A stretch of DNA of 64,000 nt from positions 1,359,873-1,423,872 of the forward strand of contig JAJEKB010021880.1 in assembly GCA_022393335.1 (NCBI GenBank), given 5' to 3'. This document shows, piece after piece, positions 1 through 11,400 of this stretch. Under the pieces are notes generated by a model. The model did not search any database, was not told the origin of the DNA, and saw only the letters and a program-made list of their open reading frames with translations. Within the stretch, counting starts at the first letter, position 1; each line of letters begins with the position of its first letter. This stretch comes from Macrotrachela quadricornifera. Taxonomy: Eukaryota > Rotifera > Eurotatoria > Philodinida > Philodinidae. Position numbers and translations under genes: made by a program.

Positions 1-1984
1 GCTGTCCATGGTACGTAGATTATTGTTACCAACACCAAGATCACGATCAAACTAACCATTTGGTTAATCTTCTGCATTATCATTTATTGATGTGCGACAC
101 TTGAGAAAATGTTGGTAGATGAATATGAGCAAGTATGTTAATGGTATGATTCTATAGTTTTACTTTGGCGTTATATATACATCGTTCGCTGGGCCAGGAG
201 AAATTCATGAGAAAATGCTTCTTGCTCGCGCAGAAGAGGAAGAGAGACAAATTCGTTCTTTTCTCGTAGGCATACATGTGTATCGTCATCATTCTAGAAA
301 AAGGCACCTGTATATTTCAGTCATGATGTGTTGCTATGCCTCTGAAAATTTGAATCATACAAGAATACACTGGCAACAAGCTTTTTTTCCTTTTTTTCTT
401 TTTTTCATGCAACTATCAATACGAAAAAGTCCTTGAATCAGTAAATGTGTCTCTGTCACATTTATTTAGCCACAGGACATTTTTCCATCTTGATTTCATA
501 CCATTAATCACGCACAGAAATAAACGCACAGCAAGGTCTTTGATTCCAACAGGTAAACATAGGAGTTATTCTGTCTGAGACGCTTGAGGATGTGAGAAAG
601 CTACCATGATCGCGACTTCGACCGGGAAAACGGATCTCACCAGCTGACTTTAATACTATTGCTTCAGTATCCTTTCCTCGTGCGCAACATTTCCTTCTGA
701 AACGTTGTAATTGTCAGTTAGGGTGAGATTTATTTAGTTTCTGTTTAACTATTTGTTGTTGTGGTTTGTTAACATTTTTTGATCGGCAAACTATGCAATA
801 GATCTAATATTCAGAGGAAAGAACAAAATTGATAAATAGAAACATATTAAGAGAGAATCTGCCAGATCACCGACCTAGCTGGCCGGAGCAAAAACTTTTT
901 ATTTTCAACTTAAATATCTCAAAAGGAAGCCAATGGTTTGAAACTTCTAAATCTAAAATGTTAGGCTTTTCTGGCTTGTTTTTAAAAAAGTACGAAAACT
1001 CATATTGTGCCTACGTTCGAGTTTATGCTCAAAAAATTGATTTTTTTCAGTTTATGATTTTTTCGTATTTTGCGATTTTCTCTATTACGGTTCGACCATA
1101 TGAGTCGTGTAATATCTCAAAAGATAGGATAATGTTTGCTCTACAAACATAAGCTATGTCTGGAGTTCTCAAATGCACTGTAAGATTTGACAAGAATCAT
1201 GACAATTACGACAAAGGACAAAAAACTTTTTTCATTGTCAGCAAGTTTATCGATATTGTCCATCGCAGACATGCGGCCTCAAAAAAGTTCATACAGATTC
1301 TGAAAGCCCGTGAAGAACTGTATCTTTTGACATGTAATTCAAAATGAAAAAAATATTAAAAAAAATTTCGTTAGGGGCCAAACTTTTTAAGGCCATATTT
1401 GACTTGTATTCGTTCTACAACTCTAGGATCTTATAACAGAAACTGAAAAAGCGATACAAGATCTGTATTCGACATTCATATCTGACGAGGGAACCGCCCT
1501 AGGTTATTAAGCCCTTTAGGTCGCATTTTTCGACGGTAGGTAGACCTTAATGAGGTATGAAAAACCTCAAGAGTACATAGGGGTCGATTCTACGGTTTTG
1601 AGAATACATATAATAATCAGAGTACATGTAAGCGTCTTGGAAGTATATGGGTACAGTAATAGAGTGATAAGCAAGTTTCAACTGTTCTCGATGATCTAAG
1701 AGGAGCCTGATTCATCCCTCATGTGAAAATTTTAAGCTTATTCGTATAATATGCTTTTTATTCTAAATTATCTCTGAATTCGAGTTATTTCGATTTTTTA
1801 AAAATATAATCAAAATAAAAAGCGCTGTTGTATCATCGAGTATCTATAAAAAAAAGTATGAATTGTATTAATAGAGAAAATCACTGAAAAACGTATCAAT
1901 AAAAAGACAAAGTGATAAAGAAAAATTACAGAAAAATAAAAATAAAAATATATTAAAATTAAGAGGGAGTTTTAGAACTACCTC
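1..1984. other. No supported gene
   Basis: AT-rich DNA. Open frames near 215-436 and 829-1347 have no recognisable domain or good splice context. I see no RNA gene. The last few hundred bases probably belong to the 3' flank of the hAT element to the right. Confidence 0.5.
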
Positions 1985-4010
1985 TTATATTAGGTTCTGG
2001 TTTACACGTAACAAAACCAAGCTTCTAAATACTTCATCATTCATAGACGTTCGTCTCGGTGACATAATAACACCTGCTTGACTAAAAACGCATTCAATTG
2101 GAGTAGACAATGCTTGTACAGAGAATACTCGTTCTACTTCATTTTTTAAACAACATAAATTCGAATTTTTCCAGTATGATGAAAACTTTGATCATATTGA
2201 ATCGTTAATGTGTGCATTGATCTCATTCATAGGACTTGTAGTGGAATTAGGTGATACAGAAAAGCCATCATCATATTGAAAAAGTTTTCTCTTCTTAATA
2301 ATTGATGAATCAATCGATTGTGTTATATAACTATTCATCATGATTGTTGAAGACGATAATGACTGTATATTATCCAATGATGTATCGATATTCTTTTCAC
2401 ACTCATCTAATATCATCTGAATCAAAGATTGTCTCATTTGTGACTCAATTACTGGTTTATAATTCATTTGATTAAGTCAATAAAATTTAAAAGCTGGACC
2501 TAAGACAGTACAAACGAAATAAATTGGATCCGAGAAAGGATCATCTATATAAACAGTCTGTTGAGATAAACGTTTAACAATACCAGAAAATCTTTTATTA
2601 ACTGATTGTTCAAATTGTACACACATCTTTTTCAGAAATGCAACATGTGGTTATATATTCTTCAAATAATCAATAACGTGCACCACCGATGGAACAGCTA
2701 GACTAGCAGTAACAACTGATTCAGATTGAATACGAGAAGTTATTTCAGCAAATAGTTCTAAGATTTCCACTGCTTCTTGTAACACAATAAAATCATTGTT
2801 TGTTAAATTTCACTTCGTTATCATCTAGAATGTCAGTAATTTCATCAATGATGTTTTTGCCCAATGCAATAATTGATTTAATTAGAAGATATTCAGAACT
2901 CCAGCGTATCATATTTGATCGATTTATTGTTTTTCCAATATCATCTAAAAGATCAGCTATTCTAGTTGATTTGTGAGAACGTCGAGCTAACTTCATGTAT
3001 TTTGATAATGATTTAGATAGATAAGGCGTGTCTTTTAATCCATCTCGAATAGCTAATTGAAGGCTGTGTGCAAAACATGATAATCGTTTCGCAGCATCAT
3101 CACTTTTATCAGACAAATCATTGTTGCTTTCACACCAATCTACCAATATCCATTCACTCAACATATTAAAACTATCATCATCATTAAATTCATTTGAATT
3201 ATCACCATGTTGTTGATTGTTATCATTTTCAACAACGTGATCAACATCATTAAAAATTAGACCAAATTTATACGCTTTTATCATTGAAGCAGCATTGTCC
3301 GTTATAATTCGATAAACTTTATCTTTAATCTATTAGAAAAAGAATCGTATCAGATTGAGTCATTAATATACAATATTGATTACCTTCAAATTATCAAGTA
3401 TTTCTACGGTGACATGATGAATATTTTCTCCATTATGTGCTCCTTTCAAACGAACAAAATGCAGGAGAAGAGCATGTGAAATACAGTCTAAATCAAGAAA
3501 ATGACCAGTGACACCAATAAAGGATCTTCCCCTCCTGTCTGTCCAAACGTCTACCGTGATGCATAGATGATCAATATTAGCAAGTAAGTTTTTTATTTTA
3601 TCTTGAATATTAATCATTAAAGATGGCAATAATGTTTTGGTGAAATGTCGCGAAGATGTTGGTTTCCATTTTGACGCTAATGTTTTTAAGAACTTTCTAA
3701 AACCAGCATGTTCAACAATTGATGGTGGCAAATTACACCTCACAATTAATTCTTCTAGAATAACTTGATTGATTTTAATGATGTTGCTTGTTAAATTTTC
3801 AGAAAAATCATTCGTATCGTTGTTAGATGGAATAGGATCAGTCAGTTTTGTTTCTTCATATTGTGTATTATGTTTACGCTTAAGATGCTTATGAAAATTA
3901 CCTGTTTATCCAATATTGTCAGAATAATTTTTTTCACAAAGTTTACATTGACCAGAAGTAGTATTATTTTCTGGAGAAGTGAACACAAAAAATTCTTTTA
4001 GAAATTTCAT
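1985..4010 (-). pseudogene. Decayed hAT-superfamily transposase with BED zinc finger
   Basis: Read on the minus strand from an ATG at 4010 to a TAA at 1985, about 640 codons. In order: a BED-type finger (CKLC, then HKHLKRKH) near 3870-3960; the first catalytic region TVDVWTDRRGRSFIGVTGHF near 3550; RIITDNAASM then CFAHSLQLAIRDGL near 3070-3310; and at 1990-2110 the hAT C-terminal dimerisation segment, including VFSQAGVIMSPRRTSMND. A 54-nt GT-AG intron at 3330-3383 joins two exons in phase. The copy is dead: in-frame stops lie in the BED finger, near 2650, near 2480 and near 2190, and there is a frameshift near 2800. I could not define terminal inverted repeats or a target duplication. The hAT assignment is firm because BED finger, RNase H-like core and dimerisation motif appear in the right order. 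Confidence 0.9.
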
Positions 4011-5127
4011 ATGAAGAAAGGAGAATAGTGTAAAATGTCTAACTCTAGATCATCGACTGGATGATAAGATGAGATGAATGTAGTTGTATATCACATACTT
4101 TATTTGAACTGAAACCGGTCTATTTATAGGTCGGAACGGCGACCGAATACATGAATACAAAAGAGAGAGAGTGATTACAAAGACCTAGAAAAGATAGTAC
4201 GAATATAGTTATACTATGATTTAACCAAAGGTGAGGATCATAACACCACCTAACAATAGATCACAATTAGATGAAAGAAAATATCACTTTATGATATTGT
4301 AGTACAAATGATCGCCTTTTTATACACATTAGTTTAACCATTTACTAAATACATACGTGTACTAAATAAAAATTTTAAACGAATTTCGGGCTTCTACCGA
4401 TTGTTCAAAACCTAAAACTCGTGTAGATGTAGTTTTTCATATATCCACTGTATTGCATCGAAATGAAAGATGATCAACTTAGAATTAATTAACATTTTAA
4501 TAGATTGGCAGAATTTTCGATGATTCTACAAATTTTCGTCAAAACAGACTTACATACTCGTTGTATTAAATTTTCAAAAAATTTTTAGTTACATATCGAA
4601 ATAGATTTGATAGGCTGCTTATATAAGTTCAATATTCTTAGAAAGAATTAATCATTCTAATCCTATTTTCAGAGAGGTCTAACATATAGCCAAGGTATCT
4701 ATAATCAAACTTCAATGTTAAAACCCTTCCAGTCAATATTTAAAAGCTCATACCGATGATTTGAAGATTCCTCGAAGAAGTAATATGTTCGTGCTTGTGG
4801 AGCCTCGGTTCAAGTTCACCTAGATTCTTCTGAATGTTGTAGAGAATTTTACTAATCTATGATAGTGATCTGAACGAGTGGATATCATTCGTCATTTTGA
4901 AGAAATTCGAACGATGAAAATGGACGATTTTGACAAGTATCCTGCAATGATTTCATTAATGTACGAAAGAAAAAAGTTGAATTAACATATTCTTATTTTC
5001 ATTTAACTTTTGAGCAGAAGATCCCACAATGGTCCTGACAATTTTATTAGAGATGACCATCATTACGGACGACATACACTATTTATGCATCAAGTGAACA
5101 TATAAAATAATTACTTTTTCTATGCTT
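4011..5127. other. No supported gene
   Basis: AT-rich spacer upstream of the hAT relic. No long open frame, RNA gene or clear repeat was seen. Confidence 0.5.
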
Positions 5128-5245
5128 ATGCACAAGTACAACTACAGAAGCAAGTATACTTGTGCAACGATAAGTAAAAGTACAAGTACATTTTTTTCAA
5201 GTACAAGTGAAATACTTTTACTTGCTGTACTTGTACTTGCCCGAG
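5128..5245. repeat. Low-complexity ACAAGT repeat, partly inverted
   Basis: Imperfect copies of ACAAGT/ACTTGT run in both orientations through this stretch, so it can fold back on itself. It ends about 40 bp from the stop codon of the minus-strand low-complexity ORF. Confidence 0.6.
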
Positions 5246-5285
5246 CTCTGATCGGGATATTATTCGTAGTATTTGTTGGAAGATT

Positions 5286-5660
5286 CTACCCATTTTGAGA
5301 ACAAAAATCACCCATTGTGAATTGTCTTGGCTGACGATTTCTTCGATTACTGTGATAATAACCTCGATTATAACGGTTATTATAATCGTAATATTGTTGT
5401 CGTCGTCGTTGTGGTCGATAATTAGAATTATAATAAGTTTGTCGATAAGAGCAACGACCAGTATTATTATAATATGGAGAACGAGAACGATAATTTTGAT
5501 TATAATAATTTCGATAACTTCGCCGATTATTTTGTTGATAATTCAGTCGATGACCTCCATTGTTATTAAACTGATTGTTATTGTTGTTGAAACGATTGGC
5601 CTCCGAAATTGACGGTGAGGATGTGAGAATTATATAGAAGAATATCCTACGACCATAGTT
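5286..5660 (-). CDS. Unrecognised N/Y/R/Q-rich low-complexity reading frame, possible terminal exon
   Basis: A minus-strand frame stays open from a TGA at 5661-5663 to a TAG at 5286-5288, 124 codons. It has no early ATG, so it would be an internal-to-terminal exon. After a short hydrophobic stretch it becomes rich in Asn, Tyr, Arg and Gln (pieces such as NNNNNQFNNNGGHR, NRRSYRNYYNQNYRSRSP and QRRRQQYYDYNNRYNRGYY) and ends FTMGDFCSQNG. The bias resembles RNA-binding or gag-like tails, but no zinc knuckle or fold is visible. The plus-strand frame here is Ile/Ser-rich and looks like a shadow. It may be a real exon or chance translation of AT-rich repeat DNA. Confidence 0.3.
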   Translation of the reverse strand, partial: NYGRRIFFYIILTSSPSISEANRFNNNNNQFNNNGGHRLNYQQNNRRSYRNYYNQNYRSRSPYYNNTGRCSYRQTYYNSNYRPQRRRQQYYDYNNRYNRGYYHSNRRNRQPRQFTMGDFCSQNG

Positions 5661-6245
5661 TCAGTCTTTCTCAAGGATCAATTCTTCAGGTAGGTTTTAG
5701 CACTGCATAATCTTTCATACAATGAAAGCAAAAGTTCAAACGAATTTCCAATATTCACACTATCAACGCTTAAACAAGCAGAGATTTCTTTTATACAACC
5801 TGTTGAGTGAGTATTATATTAGAGTATTAACTACTCAAAGTAGCTCTCGTTCTATTCGACTGTGACAAAATACGTACACGAACTGGATAATGTGTTTATT
5901 CTTAATTGAAAAAGGTTCACTATTTATGATTAACAATGAAGGAAAGAAAGAGAGAGAGACGGAGACGATGCGTGGATATGTGTACGTACAAATAAGAGAA
6001 GAATGGAGAAAAAACTGAATAAATAATCAGCGGCACTGTTTCAAATTTTTTTCAATTCTTTCTTTTTCAAAGCGTCTGTTATTCGTGAAGATAACTTTTT
6101 CCATTACGTTAGAAATTGAATTTAAAAATATTAATTAAATTACGGTAAGCCTGCGATATCTGACTTTATTGAATGAAAATGGCCACTGTTCTTCATGACA
6201 CAGAAAAACAACGATTTGTGAACAGAATTCGTTACATCACATAGC
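5661..6245. other. No supported gene
   Basis: AT-rich spacer with a short GAGA-type purine run near 5945-5965. No gene seen. Confidence 0.45.
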
Positions 6246-6664
6246 GTGCGAAATGCTATACATAATTTGGAGGTGGTGGGCATCAGATGCTCTTTCAGGA
6301 GAGCAAAAATATTATCGCTTCTACGAGTGGTATTAGGAGCAATAGCTCTCGAAAAATTACTAGAGAAATTTCGGAGAAAACAAGACAGTAGACGAGTTGT
6401 TCGACTGTTCATTGTTAACACCATCAATAAAGATTAAAACCATTCCACGTGATTTCCAAGCCATTGAAGACAAATACACACACCGAAGATTGGAAATGGC
6501 TCGCAAGTTTTGTTGCTGATTGGACTGAGAAAGATATTTTACATATCGTGCCCTCGGATGAATTTTCTATTTATATGATAAGAAAACCAAACCACCAAAA
6601 TGACAGAATTTGGGCAAAAAGTATCGAAGACATCAGGGAAGATAGGCTATCTTGGGATGACGCC
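6246..6664 (+). pseudogene. Fragment of Tc1/mariner (IS630-type) transposase
   Basis: The clearest part, from about 6430 to 6664, reads FHVISKPLKTNTHTEDWKW, then ASFVADWTEKDILHIVPSDE, then RKPNHQNDRIWAKSIEDI. SDE followed by a QNDRIW block is characteristic of the first catalytic Asp region of Tc1-like transposases. Upstream, another frame at about 6280-6400 contains helix-turn-helix-like sequence ending in stops, so frameshifts and nonsense changes separate the DNA-binding and catalytic parts. The second and third catalytic residues were not found downstream, so the copy is internally deleted or 3'-truncated. No terminal repeats were identified. Confidence 0.75.
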
Positions 6665-8459
6665 TAGTTTCGCGAGATTATTCTTCAGAAACATGTGGTT
6701 CGATCAATAAGTCCTGGAAGCTACTGAAACCAACCGCCAAATAATGGCACGCATTTAAGCGTCATCTGCCCACCACCAATATAATTTTCAATAACTCTCA
6801 GAACTGTCATAAAATGACAAGTCTTTTACAAACAAATTTTCTGTGATTATTGCCGTCTGATAGGAATCCTAAGCAATGCCGAAATCACGATTACGATATG
6901 CTCTATTACTCGCCCCACCCTCACCCTCATATATGTGGGACTTTGCATTGGTAGCGACAATGTTTGTTTTTATATTTCTACTGTCGAAATATGCATTTTA
7001 ATGTTTTCATTAAGAGCTTCAATCAGCAGAAAAGAATGATTTACATCTAAACTGAATAAAAATTACTTTTTTCAAATTTGCATTGCTTTTCTTTAAAAAA
7101 ATTAATTTATTCATGCTCAAAAATCTATATTTCAGGTGTCTTTTTTTTTCTTATGATTAAATCAAATATACTGGAGTGATGATGAGGACAGGTAATAAAT
7201 CAACATTATCGAATAAAAATACCGTACTGGTGAAAAAGATACGTCGAAGTTGTCGTCGAACTCCTAATAATAATGTAAAATATTATTAGTTCTTTACTAT
7301 CTCAATTGATCAAGTCTTTTATCTAGTCTTCCTTTCAATCTCCACCGAAATCATTATGTATCGTTCATGACCAAATTCACGCTAATAATCTCGAAGTTTC
7401 TACTCATGATAATCAGAACGTGACTAACCGATTTAGAAATGTACCATCTCGAGTGAGTATCACTAACCAAGTCTTTTATAAGTTATTAATTCTTTCGCGA
7501 TCGAATCTTTATTTACGAGCTCCCTGACGATACACATACTGACTTTCGATGTATTTTCGTATAAATAAGATGGTTGATTCAAAAAAATTCTATCTTCGTT
7601 CTATTCTGTACTTCTTTTTGTATAAAACCTTTTTTCTACAGATGATGATGTTCACAGATTATGATTTCCATGACATTCATATTGACTGCGAATCTGAAAA
7701 TGATTCGTCAATGAATATTAATGAAGCATATACATCAGGCTTTTGATAGTAATGGATCAGATGAGAACTCAACCCGTCAGTACAGTTTATTAGCCGCAAT
7801 TGGAGTAAAACTGGTTTCAAACTCTATCTCTCCTGTTTTAAAGGGAAAGTCTTGAGTTCCATTAAACACACATGCCATGAGATGCAATACTAGTTTTGAC
7901 GTTCTGATTTATTGTTCCATGAAGATTGGATGATTAAACTACGGTCAGTGACACATCTCTTATAAGCCCGTCACTCAAGTAATTCAGAAAATATCTGATA
8001 TTTGATGTTGATACATTCGATAACTGGTATATTGCTTCAGAAAGCGACTTCATATGGAAGGAATTACGAAGTGTCTTGAAGATATAGTAAAATGCCACGT
8101 GACTTGGTACGTATACTCTTCATGGAAAGTAACATCGTCGAAATAAAGATTGTCAAATAAATGCTTATCAAAAAACTTATTTATAAATAATTCGCATGTC
8201 TCTATTTATAATCTTTATATCGATGATACTCAATTCGACGGCCTTCATTTTCGATAATGTTTGTTTCGATAACGAATATTACATTCGTATTGAACTAGCT
8301 TTAACAAGGACAATCGAATAACTCTGAAGCGGCAAGATAAAGGAAAAGCCATTATATTATTGACAATTTATTAGAGACGAATACTACTTTGAAAAATACT
8401 GTACTCGAAAACGTTTCTTTATGGAATATTCATTTTGATATGTTTTATCGTTACATTAG
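6665..8459. other. No confident gene; possible exons of unknown genes
   Basis: An Asp-rich frame at 7641-7743 follows a good-looking TTTTCTACAG acceptor but hits TGA TAG after one extra T. It could be a broken exon. The 5' part of the NHL gene that starts at or before 8460 should lie here, but I found no exon with matching phase. A CCCTCACCCTC-type run sits at 6913-6929. Confidence 0.4.
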
Positions 8460-11400
8460 CCAATACAAAATGTTTGGGGACAGGTTGATGGTGATCGCGA
8501 AAAATCGAGTAGTTCACAATACGTTTCAACATCGAATGATCTCCTGTTGAACGCAAGTCAATATCGGGTAAAAATAAACTTTTTTCAAACCCTAATATAG
8601 TTTTACAGCAAATATTTCAGATACAATTATGGAACAAATCATCAACCCAAACTACTACCGTTGTAAGATATGAAATAATTCATACTTTGTTTACTTTCAA
8701 AAATCGTTTCTTTTGAATATCAACAGACGAATAAATCATTAAGACAAATAGATTTGATTCGTGATTTGGCTCAAACTAAAAGAGAACAAAACAACCAACG
8801 AAAAGAAAAGTAGAGAAAATAAAAATGATTGATTGATCGATATTCTCACTTTTATTTCTATCAACAGGTCTGATTTCAATAGTTATTGTTGTTCCTGTTC
8901 ACTTCTTCGTATATTTTGCACTGTTATTAGTCTACTTTTTGTTGGAATAGCCTTAGCTGCGATTCCTATGGGTATCTTGATCAAAATCGAAACAACAACA
9001 ACAACAACAACAACAACAGGTAGACAACTAAATCGTATTCTCATTAGGGATGGCACTTTATCTTTGTTTTTCTTTGAGAAAGTAAAGTAAATTTGAATAT
9101 TTTGAATTAGTTATTCATTTTCTAGTCAAACATCACGCAATGATCATGCCGTAGCAAACGCATGCGAAGGGTCTAGGATTGAAGGGGGTATAAGTGCTAA
9201 AAAAGTATTAAAATATGTGACGCTTTTCTGTGCATGACCTTGTGGTACGTCACGCAGTGATATCTTTTCTTTTAACTCCTCGTATCAGTGTTTTCTAACG
9301 ATGAATTCGGTGTCTGCTGCAGAAGTAAGTGCCACGGAAGGCAGTAGTTTTTGGAGCACTATTAAAAAGTAGATCTCGAGAAACGTATAATTCATTATGA
9401 TAGAATTGATTTTTCGAGTGAAGGATGGAGTATTTTTTAATTTTATATTCAGCCACTGAATGAGTAGTTTCCTGAAACAGTATGGCGAGGGATTCACTTG
9501 AAATATGTATTTTTTCATGCAATACGAACTACTTTTTTTATAATTACTAAACAAAGATATAGTCTTTATTTTATATTCCGCCGCCAAGATGACTACGCTT
9601 TCAGTTTTACTTAGGATATACCAAAAGTAGTGGCACCGGCACACTATGGGCAACCAGGTGGGCATTAGGTGAAAAATCGAAAGTGCACTTTTGAAAGATT
9701 CAATTAGTGCTAGATTTACTTCGGACTATGGACTACTTAATGGCATTTAAAGTTTTACTACAAAGTTCAAGTAGAGTGGAAAATAAGCTAATTCAAAATA
9801 ATTAAAATCAGGGTGAAAATAGTACCATCTATATAACACACTTTTTTTTTACAAAATACACTGACGTAACAATCAAAAACAATATATATTATAAATTTGC
9901 CTAATGTCCGCTACCGGTTTATAAAATAAAAAGTGGTCAATTACTACTGAAGATTTCTAAGAAAAAAAATTCTTTTTTTCTACAGGGCTTTTCCAAACGG
10001 CTATATTAGTAAAATGATTGTCCCCTCCAGCCCCCAAATTGAAACTTATTCAAACTTTGCCAGAATGTTCTCCCATGTGTCCTCTCTCTAGAGTCCTGCG
10101 GGAACGATTTTTTTCGGTTCCCGTTTCCCGTTCCCGCAGAAAAAAATTTAGTTCTCGTTCCCGCTTTCCCGATCCCGCATTCCCGTTCCCGTTCCCGCAT
10201 TCCCGCTCCCGCAAACGTTCCCAAATTCCTATTCTTATTTCCTCAATTGTGTCTGACAAAATCTGCTATCAGAATACACTAGCTTCTAGTGACGTCATAC
10301 TTTGAGCATTGGTTTATAGTATATTATTATGTGATTCTTGTTTGTCCCTTTTTACATTAATCATATGTAAAATAGTTATTTAGTTATTAGAGATAAAAAT
10401 ATATTTTGAAAATATCAGAACACATGAAAAACAAGAAAACATAATTTTCGTTACGGGAACATCAATTTTATAATACTGTTCCCGTTCCCGCGTTCCCGTT
10501 CTCAAAATTACAACGGGAATTCCCGTTCCCGTTCCCGCGGGAAACGGGACGGGAAATCACGGGAAAAAATCGTTCCCGCAGGTCTCTACCTCTCTCACCA
10601 TAGTTAGCGCGAAATGTTCCTGGATCATACAGAAGACTTCCGAAAAAACCATGGTTTTTCAGGTATCTCTTATTTTTCTCGACTACGAAACGTTTTTATT
10701 CAATACAAATATCATATTTAGAATCAACGCACAAAACTCCATCGAATGATGTATGATTTGTTAGCTTTTCAAATAAAAAATTTTTGAAAACAAAATTAGG
10801 GCGAGGATCCCCCTCAGATGTTTTCACTGTAAAATGATTTCTTTAGATTTCACTTATTTTTCATCTGTGATTATTTCTGAAATTTAGAAACTAGGATCTC
10901 TGTGGAAAAACTGAAATTTTAACATGAAATAAGTCATGTGTACATGCCCTGTAGAAATTGCCCACTGTGCGGCACTATAATACTTGATTGAAAGCTCGAG
11001 AAAATTTTCCTTCTGTATATACTGCTAGTCCAAGCATTGCTCTATAAATCGATCCTATTGCATCATTGTTCACGTGATATCATAATATTGAGAACACAGC
11101 AAAAGTAGTGACGAGTCGAAGGAAAAAAGAATTTCACGAAGTGTCTCAAATGTTTGCAATGTGTTTCGACTCGAATAAATGACAAATCTTTGATTGTTTT
11201 TTGAAAAGATGCGCTGTGGAAAGTTCTACAAAACCTGTATAAACAAATCTCTATTGGTCTGTTCCGATAATTATTGTCATACTTAAAATGAACAAGTTCT
11301 ATATCTGTACTTACTTCTTCGCGTATTAAATTCAATAAAAATATTTGGAAGACTTTTCTGTTTTCAATATATCTCGGCATAAGGAATCGATAGCCTTCGG

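Noticed and set aside
829..1347. Two adjacent open frames
   Set aside because: The first lacks an ATG at its start, neither has a recognisable domain, and AT-rich composition makes such lengths unremarkable.
5295..5612. Ile/Ser-rich plus-strand membrane-like frame
   Set aside because: Antisense of AAT/TAT/CGA-rich codons; hydrophobicity is a by-product of AT-rich repeats.
7641..7743. Acidic exon after a good acceptor
   Set aside because: It hits two stops through an extra T and could not be joined in phase to the NHL gene; too weak to annotate.
8833..9090. Stand-alone small membrane protein with Thr run
   Set aside because: It lacks an ATG start, and the CAG/GTAGAC donor at 9016 joins in phase to the NHL exon at 14317.
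10006..10305. Arg/Glu-rich and Pro/Arg-rich frames
   Set aside because: Translations of the CGGGAAC motif arrays in a MITE.
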